DNA of 15,591 nt from Nautiliaceae bacterium (GCA_027063075.1 JAMOSM010000041.1:1-15591); one strand, 5' to 3'; shown: positions 8,478 through 15,204, numbered from the stretch's first letter. Translations and numbers: made by a program. Notes: generated by a model not told the origin, from the letters alone.

Positions 8478-8742
8478 TAATAGCGTCAAATGGGTTTTCA
8501 ACTACTCTTTTTCTATCTACAACATATGGAATAAGTGCAACCTGTCTTGCTCTTTTAATTGCTTTTTGAACCATATCTTGATGTTTTTTACAAGTTCCAG
8601 TTAAACGTCTAGGCATAATTTTATATCTTTCAGACAAAGAGTATTTAATTAAGTCTAAATCTTTGTATCCGATATAATCAACTTTCATTTCACAGTATTT
8701 ACATCTTTTTTTTCCGTATTTTTTCTTTGGATCTGCTGCCAT
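8461..8742 (-). CDS. rpsR: 30S ribosomal protein bS18
   Basis: The 93-residue bS18 binds 16S rRNA on the platform of the small subunit as a heterodimer with bS6. The family core is clear: [22 protein letters not shown] then [21 protein letters not shown]. The N-terminal part carries a probable zinc site, Cys14-x2-Cys17 with Cys51-x2-His54, the metal-binding version of S18 known in part of the bacteria. ATG 8742 is preceded by AAAGGAT. It lies 10 bp after ssb in the classical rpsF-ssb-rpsR order. Confidence 0.98.
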   Translation of the reverse strand: MAADPKKKYGKKRCKYCEMKVDYIGYKDLDLIKYSLSERYKIMPRRLTGTCKKHQDMVQKAIKRARQVALIPYVVDRKRVVENPFDAIKPLKG

Positions 8743-8752
8743 TGTCTATCCT

Positions 8753-9214
8753 TTAAAATGGTATTTCATCCTCATCAATATCAATTGATGGAATATTATT
8801 TTCTTGTTTTTGCATCTGTTGCTTAGGAGCCGGTGCTGAAGGCTGATTATATCTATCAGCATTATATCCGCTCTCATCTCCGCTTGATTTTGAATCCATA
8901 AACTGAACCCTCTCAGCTACAACTGAGTGTTTGCTGCGCTTTTGACCCGTGTTATCTACCCACTGGTCTAATACAAGTCTTCCTTCAATTAAGACTCTTC
9001 TGCCTTTGCTTAAATACTGATTCGCAACTTCTGCGCTTCTTCCAAAAACAGTAATATCAATAAACATAACTTCTTGTTTATTCTCACCGGTTAAATTATC
9101 TTTATATGTTCTATTAGTAGCAAGTCCAAACTTTGCAATAGCAGTTCCGTTTGGAGTATATCTAAGCTCTACATCTCTTGTTAAATTACCGATGAGAATA
9201 ACTTTATTAAACAT
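8753..9214 (-). CDS. ssb: single-stranded DNA-binding protein
   Basis: SSB coats single-stranded DNA as a homotetramer during replication, repair and recombination. Residues 1-107 form the OB fold, opening MFNKVILIGNLTRDVELRYTP with the conserved FGRSAEVANQYLSKGRRVLIEGRL. A Gln/Pro/Ser-rich flexible linker covers about 108-140. The acidic tip DIDEDEIPF binds partner proteins such as Exo I, RecQ and the clamp loader. The length of 153 residues is ordinary. The ATG overlaps the rpsF 3' end by 8 bp (ATGTTTAA), so the pair is co-translated. Confidence 0.98.
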   Translation of the reverse strand: MFNKVILIGNLTRDVELRYTPNGTAIAKFGLATNRTYKDNLTGENKQEVMFIDITVFGRSAEVANQYLSKGRRVLIEGRLVLDQWVDNTGQKRSKHSVVAERVQFMDSKSSGDESGYNADRYNQPSAPAPKQQMQKQENNIPSIDIDEDEIPF

Positions 9215-9539
9215 TTTTCGCCATCTCTTCCCAGCGTTTAATATCTTTTTTTGTTTCGTATTTTACTGTCATAAATCTTAACACATCTTCATTATATCTA
9301 AGCTGTCTTTCAAGTTCAACCACTGCATCAGCAGGCGCTTTGTAATAAATTATATAATAATGACCTCTTTCAAATTTTTCAATAGGATATGCAAGTTCTC
9401 TTACACCTATGTTATCAACTGCTACAACTTCTCCGTTAAAATTAGCAATAACTTTTTTCACATTTTCGATGATTTTTTCTTTTTCTTCATCAGTTAAAGT
9501 AGGCTTTAAAATAATCATTGTTTCATAATGTCTAAGCAT
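9207..9539 (-). CDS. rpsF: 30S ribosomal protein bS6
   Basis: The 110-residue bS6 begins MLRHYETMIILKPTLTDEE and contains the family signature GVRELAYPIEKFERGHYYIIYY. It pairs with bS18 on the 16S rRNA platform. It is the first gene of the minus-strand string. The ATG follows AAAAGGAG, and a leader of about 65 nt lies between start codon and predicted transcription start. In other bacteria the S6:S18 complex represses its own mRNA through such a leader; whether this one contains that motif is not certain. Confidence 0.98.
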   Translation of the reverse strand: MLRHYETMIILKPTLTDEEKEKIIENVKKVIANFNGEVVAVDNIGVRELAYPIEKFERGHYYIIYYKAPADAVVELERQLRYNEDVLRFMTVKYETKKDIKRWEEMAKNV

Positions 9540-9544
9540 TAATT

Positions 9545-9606
9545 CTCCTTTTGGCTTTTTAGCCCCGTTTGCTTAGGAGCAAGGAGGCGTTTTTTTAATT
9601 TTTGAG
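9545..9606 (-). promoter_or_regulatory. structured rpsF leader (candidate ribosomal-protein autoregulatory site)
   Basis: Read on the minus strand, GCCTC (9588-9584) pairs with GGGGC (9566-9562) and TTGCT (9582-9578) with AGCAA (9573-9569). This makes a two-part hairpin with a C/AC internal loop and a CCTA apical loop. A competing small hairpin, GGCT-AAAA-AGCC (9564-9553), uses part of the same GGGGC. CTCCTT (9586-9581) is also the exact complement of the Shine-Dalgarno AAGGAG (9550-9545). The leader can therefore fold with the RBS free or masked. S6:S18 leader regulation is known in many bacteria; I did not see a certain CCG binding motif. Confidence 0.45.
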
Positions 9607-9611
9607 GCGAA

Positions 9612-9640
9612 ATTATACTATATTTTTAAAATTTTTTCAA
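9612..9640 (-). promoter_or_regulatory. sigma70-type promoter of rpsF operon
   Basis: On the minus strand TTGAAA (9640-9635) is followed after 17 bp by TATAAT (9617-9612), a near-consensus housekeeping promoter. Transcription should start around 9603-9606, leaving the leader described above. It is the only strong promoter seen for the genes below it and probably drives rpsF through at least xseA. Confidence 0.75.
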
Positions 9641-9666
9641 ATATAGCCGAAATTGGTAATTTTTAT

Positions 9667-9672
9667 TATAAT
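9667..9672 (+). promoter_or_regulatory. -10 element of the gap promoter
   Basis: TATAAT lies 23 bp upstream of the gap ATG, predicting a start near 9679 and a short leader carrying AAAAGGGG. No good -35 is visible 17 bp upstream, as is common in campylobacterotan promoters, which use AT-rich upstream DNA. It is divergent from the rpsF promoter. Confidence 0.55.
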
Positions 9673-9694
9673 TACAAAAACAAAAGGGGTAAAT

Positions 9695-10708
9695 ATGGCA
9701 AAAGTAGCAATAAACGGACTTGGTAGAATTGGTAAAATGGTTTTATGGCATTATATCGAAACAAAACCTGAAAATATCGACATTGTCGTAGCAAACGGAG
9801 GAAGCGGAACTCCTGAAGATTTAGCATATATGTTAAAATTCGATTCAGTTCATGGAAGATTTCCGGCAAGTGTTGATTATACTGATGAGAGCTTAATTAT
9901 TGAGGGGAAAGAAATAAAAATAGTAAGTGAAAGAGACCCAAGTAAACTTCCTTGGAAAGAGATGGGAATTGATATTGTAATTGAAGCCACAGGAAAATTT
10001 ACTGAAAGAGATGCAGCAGCTAAACATATAGAAGCCGGAGCAAAAAAAGTAATTATTACAGCACCTGGAAAAAATGTTGATAAAACAATAGTACTTGGAG
10101 TAAATGATAATGAATACGAGCCTCAAAACCATCATGTAATTTCAAATGCAAGCTGTACAACAAACTCTCTTGCACCTGCAATGAAAGTTCTTGAAGAAGT
10201 TTTTGGAGTAGAGAGTGCTCTTGTAACAACAGTACATGCTTATACTTCAAGCCAAGTTACAATAGACAAGAAAAAACCTGGAAAACACAGACGCGGACGT
10301 GCAGCAGCCGTTAATATCATCCCAACAACAACTGGTGCGGCAAAGGCAACAATTGAAGTAATTCCGTCTCTTGCTGGAAAAATGCATGCAATGGCTCTAA
10401 GAGTACCTGTTCCAGATGTTGCTGTTACAGACATAAGCGTAACATTAAAAAAAGAAGCTACTGCAGAAGAAATTAATAAAGCATTTGAAGAATATGCAAA
10501 CAATCAATTAAAGGGAATTTTAGATATTACTTATGATGAAGTAGTATCAACTGATATGATAAACAATCCACACTCAAGTATAATTGACGGACTTACAACA
10601 AATGTTGTTGATGGAAATAAGGCTAAAATACTTGCGTGGTATGACAATGAATTTGGATATGCAAGAAGAGTACTTGAACTTGCAGCTTTAGTTGCAGGTA
10701 AGCTATAA
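9695..10708 (+). CDS. gap: glyceraldehyde-3-phosphate dehydrogenase, type I, probably NADP(H)-accepting
   Basis: The enzyme interconverts glyceraldehyde-3-phosphate and 1,3-bisphosphoglycerate in the cytoplasm. The 337-residue protein begins MAKVAINGLGRIGK (Rossmann fold). It has catalytic Cys154 in SNASCTTN, His181 in TTVHAYT and the C-terminal AWYDNEFGYA. I chose ATG 9695 because AAAAGGGG precedes it and the family N-terminus starts there. A longer frame from 9653 would include the -10 box. After the second Rossmann strand the usual NAD-selecting Asp is absent: the segment reads ANGGSGTPEDLAY, placing Gly36 and Ser37 where NAD enzymes have Asp-Leu. The later loop that usually holds Leu-Pro reads KKKPGK (192-197) with one extra residue. 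Both features resemble NADP-using, gluconeogenic GapB types and would suit an autotroph making sugars; the cofactor is inference. The gene is monocistronic. Confidence 0.95.
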   Translation: MAKVAINGLGRIGKMVLWHYIETKPENIDIVVANGGSGTPEDLAYMLKFDSVHGRFPASVDYTDESLIIEGKEIKIVSERDPSKLPWKEMGIDIVIEATGKFTERDAAAKHIEAGAKKVIITAPGKNVDKTIVLGVNDNEYEPQNHHVISNASCTTNSLAPAMKVLEEVFGVESALVTTVHAYTSSQVTIDKKKPGKHRRGRAAAVNIIPTTTGAAKATIEVIPSLAGKMHAMALRVPVPDVAVTDISVTLKKEATAEEINKAFEEYANNQLKGILDITYDEVVSTDMINNPHSSIIDGLTTNVVDGNKAKILAWYDNEFGYARRVLELAALVAGKL

Positions 10709-10733
10709 ACCTCAAAAGAGGTTTTAGCTTTTT
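10700..10733 (+). terminator. hairpin terminator between convergent gap and transposase genes
   Basis: AAACCTC (10707-10713) and GAGGTTT (10718-10724) enclose an AAAA loop. After one bulged T the stem continues as AAGCTA against TAGCTT (10700-10705 with 10725-10730), and the plus strand then has a T tract (10729-10733). It overlaps the gap stop codon and the last codons of the minus-strand transposase, so it may serve both directions. Confidence 0.6.
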
Positions 10734-11467
10734 GCTAATTTACTGATATACGCGTTAGAAACTCCTAAATATCTTGCAATTTCAGAGTATTTATATCCAT
10801 TTGCCTTTGCAGCTTTAATTGCTTCTTTTTTATCTTTATATTCTTCAAAAAAGTCACTTAATTTTTTTCTTACAACTCTTATATTTCCATCTTCATCTTT
10901 AATAATTTTCGGCTCTTTATAAATCTCTTCAAGCTCAAATTTCTCTAACGGTTTTCTAAGCCATTCTATATATTCTTCAAGAGTTTTTTTTAAGATTTTG
11001 CTATCTTCAATAATTTCAAAAAACTTAGTCTTTTTCAATCTAAGCGCTAAAGATTGATAATCCCATTTTGTTACATCATCTACAAGCCCTAAAGCCACCG
11101 CATTTCTTTCAATATATTTTACAACTTTCCAAAAATGCTCTTCATCAAAAAGCATATAACTCTCAAACCTTCCTTTCCACAAATGACCTATTCTTCCCGT
11201 TTTATAGTTATACCAAGCAGCATAAGCACTGTTTAAAAATCTCATAGCTTCTGAAATATTTGGCAGATGAGTCTCTATTAAAATATGATAATGAGTTGGA
11301 AGTATAGTAAATGCGTGAAATGTTATTTTATAATCATACTTAGTTTTAAGCATCAGTTCCATAAATTTAAAATAATCCTCTTTTTCACTAAAAATAACAC
11401 TTTCATTTACCCCTCTATTTACAATATGATAAAATCCCGGGTCATTAACTCTTGGTTTCCTTGCCAT
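10724..11467 (-). CDS. REP-associated tyrosine transposase-like protein (Y1/HUH family)
   Basis: The 247-residue protein begins MARKPRVNDPGFYHIVNRG, a typical start of the IS200-like TnpA_REP group. The metal-binding HUH motif is H59-Y60-H61 in FTILPTHYHILIET. GRIGHLWKGRFES (91-103) is family-typical. Tyr118 in YIERNAV is the likely nicking tyrosine. A helix-turn-helix at about 215-245 (YSEIARYLGVSNAYISKL) ends the protein. Such proteins are often single-copy, host-adopted enzymes that nick palindromic REP repeats instead of moving as insertion sequences. ATG 11467 follows a strong AAGGAGAG. No terminal inverted repeats, tnpB or clear REP hairpins flank it, and it converges on gap. Base composition is like its neighbours. 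The frame is intact, so an active enzyme is plausible. Confidence 0.88.
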   Translation of the reverse strand: MARKPRVNDPGFYHIVNRGVNESVIFSEKEDYFKFMELMLKTKYDYKITFHAFTILPTHYHILIETHLPNISEAMRFLNSAYAAWYNYKTGRIGHLWKGRFESYMLFDEEHFWKVVKYIERNAVALGLVDDVTKWDYQSLALRLKKTKFFEIIEDSKILKKTLEEYIEWLRKPLEKFELEEIYKEPKIIKDEDGNIRVVRKKLSDFFEEYKDKKEAIKAAKANGYKYSEIARYLGVSNAYISKLAKS

Positions 11468-11500
11468 ATCTCTCCTTCGACACTTTAATATTTAGCTAAA

Positions 11501-11530
11501 ATTTTACATTAATTTTACATCTTTTGTAAA
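11501..11530 (-). promoter_or_regulatory. promoter of the transposase gene with overlapping repeats
   Basis: On the minus strand TTTACA (11530-11525) and TAAAAT (11506-11501) are separated by 18 bp, giving a start near 11494. The same DNA holds the direct repeat ATTTTACAT at 11501-11509 and 11512-11520 (11-bp spacing) and an inverted pair TTTACA/TGTAAA at 11514-11519 and 11525-11530. These could be operator half-sites, possibly for the protein's own helix-turn-helix; that is speculation. Confidence 0.45.
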
Positions 11531-11537
11531 GAAACTA

Positions 11538-11575
11538 AAAAAATATAATTGATTGTTTAAGAAAATTAATCAATT
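11538..11575 (-). terminator. weak AT-rich hairpin at the end of the pqi-type operon
   Basis: AATTGATT (11547-11554) and AATCAATT (11568-11575) form an 8-bp stem with a 13-base loop, overlapping the last codons of the lipoprotein gene. On the minus strand it is followed by ATATTTTTTT. The stem is almost all A-T, so it may be a poor terminator at high growth temperature. Confidence 0.4.
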
Positions 11576-12006
11576 TTTTCTACTCTTACAACTTTATAAC
11601 CTCTCATAATAATTCTGACTCTATCACCTTTTTTAAATTTAATTCCTTTAACAACAACCACTATATGCTTTCCATCTTCAAGCTTTATAAAAAGTTCCTG
11701 TGCATTTGCTTTATCAATCTCATATCCAGCTAACGCTCCTGTAATACCTCCTATAAGAGTAGATAAAACATTACCCTTTCCCCTCCCAAACATACTACCA
11801 AGCACCGTCCCTGTATAAGCTCCAACAAAAAGACCTGTTCCATTATCTTTAATAATTACTTTTTTAACATTCTCAACTACTCCTATTTTATAACTCATTA
11901 CTGTATTAACATCATTTAAAGAAACTTCATTCGAATTATACATCTGCGTACATCCGCTAAATATAAAAACCAACACCCCTGCAAACAAAGCCAAAATTTT
12001 TTTCAT
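11566..12006 (-). CDS. glycine-zipper outer-membrane lipoprotein, SlyB / 17-kDa antigen-like
   Basis: This 146-residue lipoprotein has a signal peptide ending in FSGC (Cys19 lipidated). Residues about 56-96 are a glycine zipper (GTGLFVGAYTGTVLG..., then LIGGITGALAGYEIDKA), a membrane-inserting hairpin typical of SlyB and rickettsial 17-kDa antigen proteins. Residues 103-146 form a small beta-rich periplasmic domain (IKLEDGKHIVVVV, GDRVRIIMRG), also as in SlyB. The ATG overlaps the upstream gene's stop by 4 bp (ATGA) and follows AGGAAAGAGA, so it belongs to the pqi-type operon. SlyB supports the outer-membrane barrier under envelope stress in enterobacteria, which fits a lipid-transport operon. 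No experimental role is known to me in this lineage. Confidence 0.8.
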   Translation of the reverse strand: MKKILALFAGVLVFIFSGCTQMYNSNEVSLNDVNTVMSYKIGVVENVKKVIIKDNGTGLFVGAYTGTVLGSMFGRGKGNVLSTLIGGITGALAGYEIDKANAQELFIKLEDGKHIVVVVKGIKFKKGDRVRIIMRGYKVVRVEKID

Positions 12007-12458
12007 TCTCTTTCCTTTATATAATTTATTAATTTATCAAAAACTTTTTTATATGCTTTTAGATAATCTTTATCAAACTTTTCTATAAACTTTTTATGTT
12101 CTTGATTTACAAAAACATCCAATAAAACATATTTTTTATCAAAATCTACATAGTAATCAATAACTTTTATCCTTATAATTTTTTTAGGATTATTTCTAAA
12201 ATCCCAAGGATAATTTTTAAATCCGGTTGTTTTAGAAATATAGTTCATATAAAAATCATAAGGCACTCCATTAATTTTATCTTTTAACAACACCATTTTA
12301 CCATTTTTAATTCCTACTATGTTACCGCTTAACATATAATCGGAAAGTTCTAAAGCAACTCCAATATCTTTTTGAACTTTATATTCTTTTGCTTGCCAAT
12401 AAATATATTTATCCGAAGCACATCCTAAAAACAGTAAAACAATCAACAGATACTTCAT
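12003..12458 (-). CDS. lipoprotein in PqiC position (divergent PqiC-like)
   Basis: The 151-residue product begins MKYLLIVLLFLGC, a short lipoprotein signal with Cys13 lipidated, so it should be periplasmic and membrane-anchored. I chose ATG 12458 because GGAG lies six to seven bases upstream; a TTG four codons earlier in the same frame has no such site. In E. coli the gene after pqiB is pqiC, a lipoprotein of the ABC-transport auxiliary type that binds PqiB at the outer membrane. This protein occupies that place, has the same lipid anchor and a similar layout: an early strand DIGVALELSDYMLSGNIVG, a middle strand with W84, then IIRIKVIDYYVDFDKKYVLLDVFV and a C-terminal amphipathic helix. Sequence similarity is too weak for me to be sure. 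The gene starts within 2 bp of the pqiB stop. Confidence 0.6.
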   Translation of the reverse strand: MKYLLIVLLFLGCASDKYIYWQAKEYKVQKDIGVALELSDYMLSGNIVGIKNGKMVLLKDKINGVPYDFYMNYISKTTGFKNYPWDFRNNPKKIIRIKVIDYYVDFDKKYVLLDVFVNQEHKKFIEKFDKDYLKAYKKVFDKLINYIKERE

Positions 12459-12459
12459 T

Positions 12460-14007
12460 TTAATCTCCAAAAATCAGACTGTTTGGTTTATTGTCTATTT
12501 TCTTCTCAATTTTTTCAAAAAGCTTTACAGATTTATCAATATCCTTTAATAAAATATTCAATTTTACAAAGAAAATAGAATCTTTAGAATAACTGTCAGC
12601 CAATTTACTTACACTTGCCAATGTAATATTCAAATTCTTAGGGAGATTTTTAGTTTCATTATTTTCTAAAATAGAATTTAAATTTATTACCATTTTATTA
12701 CTGTTTATTAAAAGGGTATTTAAATTTTTATTGCTGTTTTCTACAAAGGCATTCAAAGAATGTAATGTTTTATTAAGTTCTAATTTTTCAATTTTATTTA
12801 AAATATGTCTTATCTGAGCCATTAAATCATTCTCTTTTACCCTAATAACATCTATCATATACTTACCATTATATTTTTTAATCTTACCTTTCCCTTTAAA
12901 GACAAGTTTTATTTTCACATTTTCGAAAATAGGATTGCTTTTTATTATCTCAGCTTTTAACCCTTTTTTTAATGCTTTTATAAAACCTTCCTCTCCCCTA
13001 AATGCTGAAACATCAAGTTTTGCATTACATATTGTAGTGATTTTTAATGTATCAAGGTCTAAATAGGAATTCATATACTCAATAAACCCTAATTTAAAGT
13101 TTTTATACATTAAAGGATTTCCTACCCTTAAAAGCCCGTTTTTATCATCTACAACCTTCATAACAATATCTATATATTTCTTCTCTTTTCCTAACTTGTT
13201 TTCAAAAGCATCACTTCTGCTTGGATATAAGATAAAGTGTTTTTTGCTTAAAGAGGTATTGAAATCAAGCGTTTCAAACTCAATTCCTCCTATTAAAAGC
13301 TGAGAAACCCCCGGAACTTCTACTTTTAAATTATCCTTATCAAAATTAATATCAATGCCTCTTAAATTCCAAAAACGTGTAGAATCATTTATATAATCTT
13401 TAAATTCTTTTTTTATAGAAACAATAATTTTCACATCCGTTTTATTCAAAATAACTTTTCTTATACTTCCAACTTTTATACTTTTATAATAAACAGGCAT
13501 TTTCTCCCTAAGCCAATAAGAACTGTTAGCTGTTAATGTAATAATTTTTCCATTTAAAATATCACTGTCAAGAGGAGGTTCCATTAATCCTTTAAATTTA
13601 GTTTTACTAAATCCACCAGGCTTTGCATACATCTGAATATATGGTCCTGTAATAAGAGCCTCAAGTCCTCTTATTTTTCCAATTTCAACAGTCGGTTTTA
13701 CTATCCAAAATTTTGTAGTGTCATTCAAAAAAGGCTTAACATCTTTATGCATCCTAACTTTTACTAAAACCCCTTTTTTTAAAAGCACAACATCTTCTAC
13801 AACTCCGACTTTAACATCCCTAAATCTTACAAAGGATTTTTTAGGCTCAAGACCACCTGAATTTTTAAAGTAAATCTCTATTAAAGGTCCTAAATTTGAA
13901 TAATATTTATATAAAAGCCAACCTCCTATTAACAAAGAAACAATAGGCAAAATCCATACAATAAAATTTATCTCTTTTTTATCTATTTTTACTTCTACTA
14001 TATCCAC
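12460..14007 (-). CDS. pqiB: PqiB-type MCE-domain intermembrane lipid transport protein
   Basis: The 515-residue protein has one N-terminal inner-membrane anchor (about 14-34) and three MCE domains at roughly 39-130, 152-247 and 279-392. A long C-terminal helical region (393-505) of heptad type (NLNTLLINSNKMVINLNSIL) follows. In PqiB of E. coli (546 residues) hexamers of stacked MCE rings plus a needle of C-terminal helices form a hydrophobic channel across the periplasm. Domain number and length fit that architecture. Marker segments are GGLEPKKSFVRFRDVKVGVV, the corresponding PVYYKSIKVGSI and GNPLMYKNFKLGFI. The start is GTG 14007 with TTAGGAGAG upstream; a nearby ATG at 14009 is out of frame. 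It overlaps the preceding PqiA gene by 29 bp. Confidence 0.92.
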   Translation of the reverse strand: MDIVEVKIDKKEINFIVWILPIVSLLIGGWLLYKYYSNLGPLIEIYFKNSGGLEPKKSFVRFRDVKVGVVEDVVLLKKGVLVKVRMHKDVKPFLNDTTKFWIVKPTVEIGKIRGLEALITGPYIQMYAKPGGFSKTKFKGLMEPPLDSDILNGKIITLTANSSYWLREKMPVYYKSIKVGSIRKVILNKTDVKIIVSIKKEFKDYINDSTRFWNLRGIDINFDKDNLKVEVPGVSQLLIGGIEFETLDFNTSLSKKHFILYPSRSDAFENKLGKEKKYIDIVMKVVDDKNGLLRVGNPLMYKNFKLGFIEYMNSYLDLDTLKITTICNAKLDVSAFRGEEGFIKALKKGLKAEIIKSNPIFENVKIKLVFKGKGKIKKYNGKYMIDVIRVKENDLMAQIRHILNKIEKLELNKTLHSLNAFVENSNKNLNTLLINSNKMVINLNSILENNETKNLPKNLNITLASVSKLADSYSKDSIFFVKLNILLKDIDKSVKLFEKIEKKIDNKPNSLIFGD

Positions 14008-14560
14008 ATTTCTCTCCTAACTCATCTAAATCTAAATTCATAACACTTAAAACTGTAAATATCACCATAATTAAAAAAAATAACGCCCCTTCTCTAGGTC
14101 TGACAAAAATACTCTCAGAATGTATAAGTCCACTTAAAACAACAACAACAAAAACATCAAGCAAAGACCAGTGCCCAGTTACCGAAATAAATTTATAAAG
14201 TTTTTCTTTAAATCTAAAATTTTTACATTTTCTAAATTTAATAGAATATACTAAATAAAATATTATAATAAACTTTAAAACAGGTATTAATACAGAAGCA
14301 ATAAAAACAATTACAGCAATAGGATAATCCCCTTTCTCCCACAAAACAAGAATACCATCAATTATAGTGTTTGTATAATTAATAAAAAATTTGTTTGTTT
14401 CAATAATAGGAAAAAGATTTGCGGGAATATAAAAAACAAATCCGCAAAAAGCCAAAGAAAATGCAAGCAAATTATTACTGTTTAATTTAACATTACATCT
14501 TCTACATCTATTTTTAAAAGCTAAATTAGTAGCCCCGCACCTATTACATCTTTTAAACAT
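13979..14560 (-). CDS. PqiA-domain inner-membrane protein, second half-size copy
   Basis: This 193-residue single PqiA domain has an N-terminal zinc ribbon (C5-x2-C8, C19-x2-C22). Four membrane segments follow at about 31-52, 80-106, 132-147 and 158-176, with the family motifs NLFPI and GHWSLLDVFVVVVLSG. PqiA/LetA proteins pair with PqiB/LetB and are thought to load lipids into the MCE channel from the inner membrane. In E. coli one PqiA polypeptide contains two such domains; here they are encoded by two genes. ATG 14560 is taken as start; a TTG one codon earlier is also in frame. It overlaps the upstream PqiA gene by 8 bp and pqiB by 29 bp, which suggests equimolar co-translation. Confidence 0.87.
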   Translation of the reverse strand: MFKRCNRCGATNLAFKNRCRRCNVKLNSNNLLAFSLAFCGFVFYIPANLFPIIETNKFFINYTNTIIDGILVLWEKGDYPIAVIVFIASVLIPVLKFIIIFYLVYSIKFRKCKNFRFKEKLYKFISVTGHWSLLDVFVVVVLSGLIHSESIFVRPREGALFFLIMVIFTVLSVMNLDLDELGEKCGYSRSKNR

Positions 14561-15152
14561 CAACCATTTCCCAGTAATAATAAATATCTATATATCTGTA
14601 AAGATAGATAAAAATAAGCAAAACCACCACATAACTTATCATACCTATATCAATCATTATCTCCCCGTATTCAAAAACCTTTACAAGAGAAACTAAAATA
14701 GCCACAAAAAAAATATCTATATAAACAAATTCTTTTAAAACAGTAATAAAAATCAAAATTTTTTTAGCAAGCCTTTTAAAATCAATAATTACAAAAAAAG
14801 AAAAAACAAAAGTTAAAATAAGTAAAGCAAGGGGAAAAATCACTATTGTAAAAAGAGTAAATAAGGACAAAAACACATACCCTTGATTATAAATATAAAA
14901 AATAGCTTCTAAAATTCTAAATTCCCCCTTATATCCAGCAACATCCAGATGAATTATAGGATATAAATTTGCTAAAACAAAAAAAATAAAAGCACTAAAA
15001 GAATAAGAAAAAAGAATATATTTAAGAGCAGGAAAAGGCCTGTACAAAATATTTTCACATACTTGACATTTAGCTATCTCATTTTTAAGGAGTTTTCTTT
15101 TTTTATGCGGAGTATTACATTTACTGCATACAATTATATTTTTTAAATCCAA
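14553..15152 (-). CDS. PqiA-domain inner-membrane protein, first half-size copy
   Basis: A single PqiA domain of 199 residues. It has an N-terminal zinc ribbon (C9-x2-C12, C29-x2-C32) and membrane segments at about 42-66, 94-122, 143-159 and 165-185, with the motifs NLYPI and EFVYIDIFFVAIL. It is first in the operon and the probable partner of the next gene. Start choice: the frame can open at GTG 15170, but a TATAAT box at 15180-15175 predicts transcription start at about 15168, leaving that GTG without a leader. TTG 15152 has AAGGA five bases upstream and is preferred. The two half-size PqiA proteins are clearly different from each other, so this is not a recent duplication. Confidence 0.82.
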   Translation of the reverse strand: MDLKNIIVCSKCNTPHKKRKLLKNEIAKCQVCENILYRPFPALKYILFSYSFSAFIFFVLANLYPIIHLDVAGYKGEFRILEAIFYIYNQGYVFLSLFTLFTIVIFPLALLILTFVFSFFVIIDFKRLAKKILIFITVLKEFVYIDIFFVAILVSLVKVFEYGEIMIDIGMISYVVVLLIFIYLYRYIDIYYYWEMVDV

Positions 15153-15174
15153 AAAATTCCTTACCAACACTTTT

Positions 15175-15204
15175 ATTATATTTTAATAAGTAAAACTTAA
15201 GCAA
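15175..15204 (-). promoter_or_regulatory. promoter of the pqi-type operon
   Basis: On the minus strand TTGCTT (15204-15199) and TATAAT (15180-15175) are separated by 18 bp. The predicted start is around 15168. This decides the start codon of the first PqiA gene. A second, weaker TATAAT-like element lies further upstream near 15225. The 139 bp between this operon and the tRNA cluster show no other feature. Confidence 0.6.

Noticed and set aside
9653..9694. Longer gap frame starting at ATG 9653
   Set aside because: The extra 14 codons are hydrophobic and unlike any GAPDH N-terminus, contain the -10 box, and lack a ribosome-binding site; ATG 9695 has one.
9672..10503. Minus-strand frames opposite gap
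   Set aside because: Ser/Leu/Phe/Tyr-rich products of the reversed gap reading frame, with no independent support.
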